A stretch of DNA of 64,000 nt from Paracoccus sp. TOH (lineage in GTDB: Bacteria; Pseudomonadota; Alphaproteobacteria; Rhodobacterales; Rhodobacteraceae): positions 161,541-225,540 of the forward strand of contig NZ_CP098363.1 of the NCBI RefSeq assembly GCF_030388245.1. The letters are read 5' to 3'. Made by a program: the position numbers and the translations under genes. The stretch's first letter is position 1; every line of letters begins with the position of its first letter. Below, in pieces: positions 40,554 through 48,416 of the stretch. The notes beneath the pieces are model-generated. The model was not told the origin of the DNA and did no database searches. It saw only the letters and a program-made list of their open reading frames with translations.

Positions 40554-41888
40554 TCAAAGGGGGTTCCCCCGCGCATCGAAGGTTGCGGCGGGGTGCTTGT
40601 TTGGAACTCGGACCAGCGGCAAGCCTGCCTCGATAGCCCGAAGCCGGGCTTCCTGTTCGACAAAGCGAGCGCCAACACCAGGCCACCAGGCGTCATTGCT
40701 GATATTGACGATGTATGCCCCAGCAGCGCCCCTATCAGCGCGAGAGACGGCATAGGAGCCTTCATAGCAGATTTGGGCTACGATGGTGCCGGGCAGGCCC
40801 GGAAGGGTTATGAGCGGCGATCCTGCGCCGTGTGCAATCGCATTTGGACTGGCGGCGATGGTGCTCATTCCAAAGAGGCGTTCAAGCTCTTCGGCATAGG
40901 GGATGTATTCACCAAAGGGGAAGAGCTGGCGCTTATCATATCGGGCGACCTCGTTCAGATTAGAATCCAGGATCAGGAAGCTGTTCCAGAAGCGGCCGGG
41001 TTCCGCCTCGATGGGCGTCATGATGCCCAGGGCCAGATATGCGCCTTCGGGCGGCTTTGCTGCGGCCAGCTCGGTCGTCAGCTCGTCATGAAAGAACGGC
41101 ACCGCAACTTCGGGCCAGATCACCAGCTCGGCACCGGCATCAAAGGCTGTGCGGGTGCGGCTGGTCAAATCAGCGATATAGGACGGCATCAGCGCATCGT
41201 TCCAACGCTCGGCTTGCGGGATCGCGGTGCTGATCGAGGCGATACGCGGCATTTCAGGGAGGGGCGCGGGTTTGCTGGCCCATAGGCCGAGAACCGATGC
41301 GCCCACAAAAATTGCGATGCTTGCCAGCGGCCAGCGGCGCTTCGTCATGTCGAAGGCCGCTGTCGCGCAGACCGCGATCAGGAATGTGCCCAGCAGCTCG
41401 ACGGTGATGAATCGTGAGAGCTGGACCATAGGCATCTGGGAGAGGATCGAGGCGATTTGCGCCACGGGGATCGCGGGGAAGACGTAGCTGCGCAGCAGCT
41501 CTGCAAGGCTCCACAAGACCGCAAGCAGGAAGGGTGCATAGACGCCCCGCCCGTAGCGGAACGCCAGTGCGAATGCGACCGGCCACCAGACCGACAACAA
41601 AGCATAGAGAGCGACAACGCCGATCACGGGTTTCAAGCCGGTGATGCCGATGGCGGCATAGCCGGTCAGCAAGAAGGGTAAGGCGGCTGCGAAATAGCAA
41701 AAGCCACCGATCCAGCCCACCAGTGCGGCGCTCTTGGCCGTCTTGGCCTGTGTGAACGCCAGGACGATGCACAGCAAGCCCAAGGGACCATAGGCCCATT
41801 GGCTGGCGCTGTGGACCGCGCCCCCGGCAGCGGTCCCGCCACCCATGGCGATCATGGCGATGGCGAATTGAGCCTGAACAGGCTTCAT
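40554..41888 (-). CDS. Lnt/TraB-like carbon-nitrogen hydrolase membrane protein
   Basis: A 444-residue protein with about six N-terminal membrane helices and a periplasmic nitrilase domain. The catalytic triad is readable: Glu in LVIWPEVAVPFF, Lys in YDKRQLFPFGEYIP and Cys in VAQICYEGSYAVS. Chromosomal apolipoprotein N-acyltransferase has the same plan but is longer. Conjugative Ti-like plasmids carry a shorter relative, TraB, which affects transfer efficiency. The plasmid setting favours the TraB type. The C-terminus may be slightly shortened. Confidence 0.75.
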   Translation of the reverse strand: MKPVQAQFAIAMIAMGGGTAAGGAVHSASQWAYGPLGLLCIVLAFTQAKTAKSAALVGWIGGFCYFAAALPFLLTGYAAIGITGLKPVIGVVALYALLSVWWPVAFALAFRYGRGVYAPFLLAVLWSLAELLRSYVFPAIPVAQIASILSQMPMVQLSRFITVELLGTFLIAVCATAAFDMTKRRWPLASIAIFVGASVLGLWASKPAPLPEMPRIASISTAIPQAERWNDALMPSYIADLTSRTRTAFDAGAELVIWPEVAVPFFHDELTTELAAAKPPEGAYLALGIMTPIEAEPGRFWNSFLILDSNLNEVARYDKRQLFPFGEYIPYAEELERLFGMSTIAASPNAIAHGAGSPLITLPGLPGTIVAQICYEGSYAVSRADRGAAGAYIVNISNDAWWPGVGARFVEQEARLRAIEAGLPLVRVPNKHPAATFDARGNPL

Positions 41889-41907
41889 GGGATTCCCCTT
41901 CGATAAT

Positions 41908-41937
41908 TTGCAAATTGTATTTAGATTGAATTATGCT
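41908..41937 (+). promoter_or_regulatory. Candidate ssb promoter
   Basis: TTGCAA (41908-41913), 18 bases and TATGCT (41932-41937) lie in the AT-rich gap before ssb, divergent from the Lnt-like gene. Confidence 0.35.
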
Positions 41938-41987
41938 TGACCATCGGCTACCGTGCAAGTCGTCAACATAAGCAGGAGTTTCGGGGA

Positions 41988-42485
41988 ATGCTGAACATCA
42001 ATGAGGTCCGGTTGCTCGGCCGACTGGCGGATGATCCGACTTTCGGGCAGACGCCAGCTGGTCGAGACTTCATGCGGGTTCGCGTGATTACATCGCGCAG
42101 CTACCGCGACCAAAACGACCAGTGGCAGGAGGTCACTGTCGGCCACAACGTGGTGACGTTCGACAAATACCGCATCAAGCATGGCCGGGATCGGCTGCGC
42201 AAAGGCATGTTGGTCTATGTCGAGGGCGAGAACAACGAGTCCCGGCGCGAGGTTGACGGCCAGACCTTCTACAATCGCGGTGTCCTCGTTCCCATGGGCG
42301 GCAAGCTGCATTCTCTTGAGCGCGGCGAGGCGAATGACCGCGACGAGTCGCAATCCAATGAAATCGGCCGGGGTGCCGCGAGCGGCGGCAAGGCCAAGGG
42401 CAAGGGCAAGGTGCCGGATGGCCCGCCCATCGATGGCCGCAACCCCATCGATCAGCACGACTATGATGATGAGATCCCGTTCTAG
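41988..42485 (+). CDS. ssb: Single-stranded DNA-binding protein
   Basis: A 165-residue SSB. The OB-fold has NINEVRLLGRLADDPTFGQT and FMRVRVITSRSYRDQNDQWQ; a Gly/Lys-rich linker leads to the acidic protein-docking tip YDDEIPF. Start at ATG 41988 after AGGAG. The OB-fold is somewhat divergent from chromosomal SSB, usual for plasmid copies. It heads a co-directional row with topoisomerase III, SPOR protein, telomere resolvase and NrdH. Confidence 0.88.
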   Translation: MLNINEVRLLGRLADDPTFGQTPAGRDFMRVRVITSRSYRDQNDQWQEVTVGHNVVTFDKYRIKHGRDRLRKGMLVYVEGENNESRREVDGQTFYNRGVLVPMGGKLHSLERGEANDRDESQSNEIGRGAASGGKAKGKGKVPDGPPIDGRNPIDQHDYDDEIPF

Positions 42486-42497
42486 AATAGACGCATG

Positions 42498-42529
42498 GCC
42501 CAAGGCTCCCTTTGAAGGGGGCCTTGGGC
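42498..42529 (+). terminator. Hairpin after ssb
   Basis: GCCCAAGGC (approximately 42498-42506) pairs with GCCTTGGGC (42521-42529), with further pairing of TCCC and GGGG inside. It could end or attenuate transcription between ssb and the topoisomerase gene. Confidence 0.55.
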
Positions 42530-42559
42530 AGGGCGTGAGCGTAGGAGATTGATCCGTCC

Positions 42560-44848
42560 ATGAAATCCATCGTGCTTTGCGAAAAGCCATCCCAAGCCCG
42601 CAATGTCCAAGCGGCGGTCGGCAATCGGTTCGGCCGGGTGATCGGCCTGCGGGGCCACATCATCCGTCTGGCCGATCCCGAAGAGGTCAATCCCGATTGG
42701 GCGAAGTGGAGCTGCGAGTTGCTGCGGCCTGCATCGGGCTTCTATCCCTTTTCCGAAGACAAGTCGGGCGGAAAAGACAAGCTCCTGCGGGAAATCAAGG
42801 CCGAGCTGAAGGACGCGGATCGCGTCATCATCGCGACGGACTGTGACCGCGAGGGGCAGGCCATCGGGGAGAACCTGACGCGCTATCTCAAATTCAAGGG
42901 GCAGGTTTTCCGCGCTATGTTCAATGCGGAGGATGAGAAATCCCTGCAAGAGGCATTCGCCAACCTGCGGCCGAACAGCGAGCATCTGCGGCTCTATCAA
43001 GCCGCTGTCGCTCGTGCCCAGGTCGATCAGATCGCCAACCTTTCCGCGACCCGAGCCGCAACGGTTGCCCTGAAACCGGACGGGATGCGCGGTGCCATGG
43101 GCATGGGCCGTGTCAAAACGCCCACCATGGCTATCGTGTGCAAGCGACAGATCGAGGTCGATGGTTTTACACCGCGTCCCTATTGGGATTTGTGGTTGGA
43201 TGCGCAGCACAACGGTGAAATCGTCAGGCTGAACCACAGGCCGGGCGAGGATGCGCGGATCTTCGACAAGGCCGTAGGTGAGGCGATAGTCGCCGGGCTG
43301 CGGACATGGGCCGGGCCTTTGTCTGTCGTGAAGGAAGAGAAGCGCCAAGGCCCGCCGAAGCTGAACGACCTTCCCACGCTGCAAATCTATGCTTCGCGGT
43401 GGGGCTGGTCAGCCAAGAAGACCTTGGATGTGGCGCAGGCCCTCTATGAAACGCACAAGATCACGACCTATCCCCGTGCAGAAAACCGCTATCTGCCGGA
43501 AGTCGAGATCGGCAATGCACAGGCTATGCTGGACGGGCTGAATGCGCTGGGCAAGCTGGGCGTGAGCTACCAGACTCCGGTGATCCGTAAGGGCAAGGCT
43601 GGTCACTTTTCAGATAAAGCTCTGGAAGGGTCATCGCACCATGCCATCGTGCCCAACATCAAGACCGTCGAGGCTTGGGAGACGATCTACAATCGGTTGA
43701 GCCAGGACGAAGGCAAGCTGTTCGATCATATCGCCCGAACCTATCTGGCCGCTGTCGGGCCGGATCGCATCTATGATCGCACCGAAATATCCATGTCGAG
43801 CGAGAAGCGAAAGTTTTCGGCCGTGGGTGTGGTCGAGAAGATTGCGGGCTGGCGCGAGGCCATGGGAGCCAGCGCCGCCGAGGCCGAAGAGGATGGCGAG
43901 GAATATCCCGCCGTCCCGGCATGGCCGAACGGAGCGCAGGCCACAGCCAAGGACGCTGGTGTGGACGCGAAGATGACCAAACCGCCGTCGCTCTATACGG
44001 AAGGCTCGCTCATCAAGGCTATGCAGGAAGCCTGGCGCTTTGCGGACGATCCGGCGATGGCCGAACGCCTCAATGAGGCCAAGGGGATTGGGACGCCTGC
44101 GACACGCGACAGCATTATCGCCGGGCTTATCAAGCAGGGATATTTCATGGTGGTGAAGGGCAGGCTCAACGCTTCGCCCTTGGCGCTGGAATTCTACCGG
44201 GAGCTGATGAAGGAATGCCCGGAGTGGCTTGATCCTGCCGCGACCGCTGAAATGGAAATGGCGCTCGATGCGATCCTGCGCGGCGAGGCCGATCCTCGGC
44301 ATGTGATCGATGAAATCCTGATGAAGACGCAGCGCTTACTTGAGGCGATGAAGCGCCGATCCGAAGGAGCCGGGGCGCTCAAGGTCGATGTGAAACAGCC
44401 CCCGAGCGCAAAGATGCTGGCCGCTGCGAAGGCAAAGGCCCAGCGTGATGGTGTCAGCCTGCCGCGAGGCGCTGCTTCGGACGCGCGCATCTGCCGCGAG
44501 TTCTTGGGGCCGATGACCGAGGGTGGCGGTCCTAGCGAAAGCCAGCTGGCCTTCGCTCGCAAGATCGCCGGAGCGCTGGGTGTCACTTTGGCCGATGAGG
44601 TTCTGCAAGATCGCAAGCAGCTGTCGGCGTGGATTGATGCACACAAGGATCAGGTGCCGAAAGGTGAAGGCGATGATCGCCCCAGCTCGAAGCAGGTTGA
44701 GCTGGCCGAGAAAATCGCGGGGCAGAAGGGGATCGAGATACCCCCGGAAACCCTCAAATCGAAGTCGTCTCTCTCCAAGTGGATCGACTCGCACGGATCG
44801 AAGTCGGGCAAGGCGGCAACCGGACGGAAGCGCAAGGCTCGCGCATAA
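42560..44848 (+). CDS. topB: DNA topoisomerase III-type (type IA)
   Basis: A 762-residue type IA topoisomerase, which passes single strands and decatenates plasmid DNA. The Toprim domain carries MKSIVLCEKPSQARNVQAAV and ATDCDREGQAIGENLTR (acidic metal site, about residues 92-105). The catalytic Tyr is in TTYPRAENRYLPE near residue 304. No zinc fingers follow; two repeated C-terminal basic modules (KIAGALGVTLADEVLQDRKQ and KIAGQKGIEIPPETLKSK) look like small DNA-binding domains ending in a Lys-rich tail. Plasmid TopB genes near ssb are common. Confidence 0.92.
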   Translation: MKSIVLCEKPSQARNVQAAVGNRFGRVIGLRGHIIRLADPEEVNPDWAKWSCELLRPASGFYPFSEDKSGGKDKLLREIKAELKDADRVIIATDCDREGQAIGENLTRYLKFKGQVFRAMFNAEDEKSLQEAFANLRPNSEHLRLYQAAVARAQVDQIANLSATRAATVALKPDGMRGAMGMGRVKTPTMAIVCKRQIEVDGFTPRPYWDLWLDAQHNGEIVRLNHRPGEDARIFDKAVGEAIVAGLRTWAGPLSVVKEEKRQGPPKLNDLPTLQIYASRWGWSAKKTLDVAQALYETHKITTYPRAENRYLPEVEIGNAQAMLDGLNALGKLGVSYQTPVIRKGKAGHFSDKALEGSSHHAIVPNIKTVEAWETIYNRLSQDEGKLFDHIARTYLAAVGPDRIYDRTEISMSSEKRKFSAVGVVEKIAGWREAMGASAAEAEEDGEEYPAVPAWPNGAQATAKDAGVDAKMTKPPSLYTEGSLIKAMQEAWRFADDPAMAERLNEAKGIGTPATRDSIIAGLIKQGYFMVVKGRLNASPLALEFYRELMKECPEWLDPAATAEMEMALDAILRGEADPRHVIDEILMKTQRLLEAMKRRSEGAGALKVDVKQPPSAKMLAAAKAKAQRDGVSLPRGAASDARICREFLGPMTEGGGPSESQLAFARKIAGALGVTLADEVLQDRKQLSAWIDAHKDQVPKGEGDDRPSSKQVELAEKIAGQKGIEIPPETLKSKSSLSKWIDSHGSKSGKAATGRKRKARA

Positions 44849-44883
44849 GCGCGGACCTTAATCACAAAGGAAAGGATGACGCG

Positions 44884-45267
44884 GTGAGATCGAAGCTGAT
44901 ACTGGCGGTTGCGACTGTTGCGGCCCTGGGGGCCGCTCCGGCCGTGGCGCAGGACATGGAATGGGACACGCTGCCGGAGCCTCGGCACCTTTCACGGGTG
45001 CTGGATGTGCATGTCTTCCTTGGACAGGCCGGGCAGCAGGCTTCGGCCGGTGCCCGCTATGTCCAGGTTGGGGCTTTCCGGCGTCAGGAAAGCGCAGAAG
45101 GGCAGATCGAGCGTATTCGCTCTGTGGGGCTTGAAGCTCGTTTGGGGCGTCAAGGTTCCTGGAACCTCGTCTTGATGCCGGAGACAGAGCGCAACACAGC
45201 TGAAGTGCTTGCGGGATGGGCGCGGCGGTCGGGATACCCAGATGCCTTCATTCGGGTGATTAGGTAA
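44884..45267 (+). CDS. SPOR-domain periplasmic protein
   Basis: A 127-residue exported protein from a GTG start after AAAGGAAAGGA. The signal peptide is ILAVATVAALGAAPAVAQ. The C-terminal part is a SPOR-like fold (ARYVQVGAFRRQESAEGQIE, RIRSVGLEARLGRQGSWNLV). SPOR domains bind denuded septal peptidoglycan. Why one belongs to a replication-type gene row is not clear. The stop is inside an inverted repeat that may end this transcript. Confidence 0.75.
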   Translation: MRSKLILAVATVAALGAAPAVAQDMEWDTLPEPRHLSRVLDVHVFLGQAGQQASAGARYVQVGAFRRQESAEGQIERIRSVGLEARLGRQGSWNLVLMPETERNTAEVLAGWARRSGYPDAFIRVIR

Positions 45268-45355
45268 AAATAATGTTTACCTTGGAAACAGCTTGCCAGC
45301 AGGCTTGCCCTGTTTTATATATACCTAAACAAACCCGACAGGAGTTGAGGTATAT
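45261..45355. promoter_or_regulatory. Control region of the telomere resolvase gene
   Basis: AGGTAAA (45262-45268) and TTTACCT (45276-45282) are inverted around 7 bases. ATATACCT (45319-45326) and AGGTATAT (45348-45355) form a second inverted pair, the last arm covering the start codon. The same AGGTAWA words form the repeat series at 63763-63991, so one plasmid protein may bind both. Confidence 0.5.
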
Positions 45356-46457
45356 GGCTCGCTATCCCCTTACCAAGAAGATCGATGAATTCGCGCACCA
45401 GGTTGCCTTGATGGTCGGCCAGCATGGCTGGCAGGGGCGGCTCACGGCGGCTTGGAATACCAAGCGCGAAGAATTCTCGGATAAGGCCCTTGGGTCGCAA
45501 AAGCTCTACATCGTGAAGTTTCGCGCAGGCATCAAAGAGTGGTTCGAGTCGCTTGACGAGGGCGACGAGCGCCGCGATCTGGAAGGCCGCGTTCTGGCGA
45601 TCATCACCTTTCCCGAGGGTATGATCGAGACGCTGAACCGGGATTACACCAAGGCGGTGAAGTCCCGCGCCGAGAACCTTGTTCTGTGCCCCAACCCGGA
45701 GCAGATGGTTGCGGCATTTGTCGAGTGGCTGGACAGCACTGATGTGCGCCAGAAGGCGTTGGGCGTCATGGGGCTTACCGGGCGGCGCTTTATTGAGGTC
45801 GTGCGTGATGGCGAGTTCACGCCGGTTGTCGAGCAGATCAAGAAAGGGCGCGTTCGTCTGAAATATGTGCTCGAATTCACCGGCCAAGCAAAGACGCGCG
45901 GTGCCGAGGGCACCATGCACGGCGCGACCTATCGCATCCCGGTCATTCCGAACGGGAAGGTGGACACAGTTCCGCTGATCCTCAAGGCGATGGAAGAAAT
46001 CCGGGAATCCAAGCTGGGGCAGCGCTGGCAGGGGTTTGACTACCGTGATCTGAATTCCGGTGAGAGCGGCCGGTTCAACGCGCAGCTGCGCGGTTCCCTT
46101 TCCAATATCGAAGGAATGACAGAAGAGCTGCTGGACAAGCTCTCGGTCAAATGGCTTCGCGCCCTCTATGCCGAGCTGGCATATGCGCGGTTCGGTTCGC
46201 TGCGCCGCACGAAGTCGGCGTTCTTCGCCCAGATCCTCGGGCATGGCGAGGACGATCTGAAAACCTCACTTTCCTACATGGTGCTGGCCCTTGGGAACGA
46301 CCAATCCGAGCACGAGAAGGCCAAAGCCGAGGTTCAACGCCTTCTGGATGCCGTGAAGGCGAGGACCGCCGAAGAGCGGGCTGCGAAGCGAGCCGCTGGT
46401 GTGATGGTGGCCGACGACGACGACGATGTTGTGATTGAAAATGACGACATGGATTGA
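45354..46457 (+). CDS. telA: Telomere resolvase (protelomerase), TelA-like
   Basis: A 367-residue protein clearly related to Agrobacterium TelA, which makes hairpin ends from replicated telomere palindromes. Catalytic residues all match: R144 in GLTGRRFIEV, K180 in FTGQAKTRGAEGT, R269 in KWLRALYAELAY, H297 in FFAQILGHGEDD and nucleophile Y308 in TSLSYMVLAL. The N-terminal part (KKIDEFAHQVALM, then LYIVKFRAGIKEWF) matches TelA's N-terminal module, present once here, so the protein is shorter than TelA (442). The tail is acidic. Start ATG 45354 follows CAGGAG. Substrate site not found in the window. Confidence 0.85.
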   Translation: MARYPLTKKIDEFAHQVALMVGQHGWQGRLTAAWNTKREEFSDKALGSQKLYIVKFRAGIKEWFESLDEGDERRDLEGRVLAIITFPEGMIETLNRDYTKAVKSRAENLVLCPNPEQMVAAFVEWLDSTDVRQKALGVMGLTGRRFIEVVRDGEFTPVVEQIKKGRVRLKYVLEFTGQAKTRGAEGTMHGATYRIPVIPNGKVDTVPLILKAMEEIRESKLGQRWQGFDYRDLNSGESGRFNAQLRGSLSNIEGMTEELLDKLSVKWLRALYAELAYARFGSLRRTKSAFFAQILGHGEDDLKTSLSYMVLALGNDQSEHEKAKAEVQRLLDAVKARTAEERAAKRAAGVMVADDDDDVVIENDDMD

Positions 46458-46467
46458 GGGACATGAA

Positions 46468-46704
46468 ATGACTGTGACAGTTTATACCAAGCCAGGCTGT
46501 GTCCAATGCACGGCCACAACAAAAGCCTTGGATGCAAAGGGCATTCCCTACGAGCTGATTGATCTGGTCGAGGACGCGGAGGCTTATGCCTTTGTGGAGA
46601 CGCTGGGCTATCGGCAAGCCCCGGTGGTGGTTGCCGATGACGAGCATTGGGCGGGCTTCCGGCCGGATCGGATCGGGGCGCTTGCGGTCGATCCGCGAGA
46701 ATAG
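46468..46704 (+). CDS. nrdH: Glutaredoxin-like protein NrdH
   Basis: A 78-residue thioredoxin-fold electron donor: MTVTVYTKPGCVQCTATTKA with the CVQC redox site, GIPYELIDLVEDAEAYAFVE, and YRQAPVVVADDEHWAGFRPD, the NrdH signature end. It normally reduces class Ib ribonucleotide reductase; no nrd genes are nearby, so it may serve the host enzyme or another thiol target. It starts 10 bases after telA in the same direction. Confidence 0.88.
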   Translation: MTVTVYTKPGCVQCTATTKALDAKGIPYELIDLVEDAEAYAFVETLGYRQAPVVVADDEHWAGFRPDRIGALAVDPRE

Positions 46705-46719
46705 CAGCGGGGAAGGGTC

Positions 46720-47025
46720 ATGGCACAGGCTGACAGATGCCCCGAGGCGAGGGTTTTCTTTGACCGGCATATCCTGTCGGTCATGATCGACGGGGAAGCG
46801 CCATTCGGGCGCTGTGAGACGTTCTACAGGCTTCAACACTTCACCACGGAGTGGATGCCGCGAGAGGTTGCCAGAGGCTTCCTGCGCGATCTGACGCAGC
46901 GAGGATACTGCCAATACCGCAATGGCCTATTCACCGAGGATGGCGAAGTCGCCGGATCGGGCTATGGGGTCACGGAACGCGGCGTGGACTATTATCGGGA
47001 AATTTCGGCCCCTTCGGCCATCTGA
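46720..47025 (+). CDS. Hypothetical protein, possibly winged-helix-like
   Basis: A 101-residue protein. HFTTEWMPREVARGFLRDLT, QRGYCQYRNGLFTEDGEVAG and YGVTERGVDYYRE suggest a small winged-helix pattern (helices then a beta wing), but I do not recognise a family. It lies between nrdH and the relaxase-like gene, all co-directional and closely spaced. Confidence 0.55.
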   Translation: MAQADRCPEARVFFDRHILSVMIDGEAPFGRCETFYRLQHFTTEWMPREVARGFLRDLTQRGYCQYRNGLFTEDGEVAGSGYGVTERGVDYYREISAPSAI

Positions 47026-47039
47026 CACAGGAGGGAGCC

Positions 47040-48416
47040 ATGCTGCTTCGCTTTGATGACATTCCGCGTGATGCGGCAAGGGTTGAAGATACCGGGTTCC
47101 TGGATAGACAGAACAACCCGCGCGTAGTCGAGTTGATTGGCCGGTTGCCAGCGGTCGAGGCCGCTTTCAAGAAGACCGGCTCCAAGGCCGTCCAGGCGGC
47201 GATACAGGGCCAGCCTCGCGCTCTGGCCGGTGCTATCGTGTTCGCCGGTCGCGAGCCAGATGATGATGTGTTCCTGCGGCGCATAGCGGAGCGCTGGGAG
47301 GCGGATTTTTTCCCAGATTTTGCGCGGCATGAGCACTATGAGATCGTCTGGCAGCATCTGAATTGGGGGGCGGGACACGAATTGCGGTTCCTGCTGCCTT
47401 TGTGGAACAAGGCCGAGCAGGCAGCTCTGCCCCTGCCAAAGGTGATGATCGACAAGGCAGCGCTCTGGACGCGGGTGCAGGCCCTTACGTTCGATCTGCA
47501 AGACCCGATGCCTCGGCACCGGGCTGGTATCCGACCCAGCTTCCAGCTGGCCGACAGGGGCGCGAACAAAGGGCTGCGCCCGGCGCTGACCACCTTTGTC
47601 GAAGACGCTGTTATGGCGGGCGAGCTGCGTTCGCGGGGCGATGTGATTGCCGACCTGGGGAAGATCGGTTTCGAGCTGGTCAAGGCGGAACCCCAAGCGC
47701 TCACGGTTCGATATGTTGGTGACGACGCCGAGCTTGCGGCGAAAGCGCGACGGCCGGTCGTTCTGACGGGACCGGCATTCAGTGATGGATTCGGCCAGAT
47801 CGATGATCCGAAGATCCTCTTGATCGAGGAAGCGGCCAGACAGGGCGCAAAGCGTGTCAGGGATGAGGTTCAGGCCCAGATCGAGGGTTTGCAGCCCGCG
47901 ATCTCCAAGGCCGTGGAACAGGCGCTTGATGCTCGCGCCAGCGATGCCGTGAAGGCGACGGACAAGCAGATGAACGCGCTCTTGGAGGGCTTTGTAAAGA
48001 AGGCCAGCGATGCAGCTGCGGTTCAGAACGCGGAGCTGGAGTTCGCCTCGGGAGAAACCTCGAAGTCGGTCGAGGCAGCTCGCAGAACCATCAGCGGATT
48101 TCTGACAGATTTTCAGAAGGTGGCTACCGAGACGAAAGACGTGTTGGTGAAGGGTGCCGAACGCGATCTGCATGATACGGTCGAGGTCGTGAAGGTGTTC
48201 ACGCGCGAGGTTGCCGCGTCCAAGGCCCAGTTAGACGATCTGACAGCCCAAAAGGATGCGCAGATCAGGAAGCTGACCTTCGGCCTGGTCGGGGCTGGTG
48301 TTGTCGCTCTCCTGCTCCTGGTGCCCACCCTCTATTTCTCAATCGGTGGCGCTGGGATGGTTGCACAGGTCCGGTCGGCCGCTGCCGAGATCGAAAACGA
48401 AAAGGCCCAGTATCAA
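47040..48416 (+). pseudogene. Relaxase-like membrane protein, 5' part (split by transposon block)
   Basis: About 459 residues from ATG 47040 (after AGGAGGG). Text around RHEHYEIVWQHLNWGAGHEL, WTRVQALTFDLQDPMPRHR and ELRSRGDVIADLGKIGFELV follows MOBP-type relaxases, but the first 70 residues contain no Tyr and the HELHF motif reads HELRF, so nicking is doubtful. A long coiled coil and a membrane helix (FGLVGAGVVALLLLVPTLYF) follow. At TATCAA (48411-48416) the frame is broken by the IS block. The rest lies at 57351-57614 and rejoins in frame. The truncated form would end PTFPK. Confidence 0.6.

Noticed and set aside
45262..45282. AGGTAAA-N7-TTTACCT before telA as the telomere itself
   Set aside because: Seven-base arms with a spacer are too short for a hairpin telomere; a control site or weak terminator is more likely.
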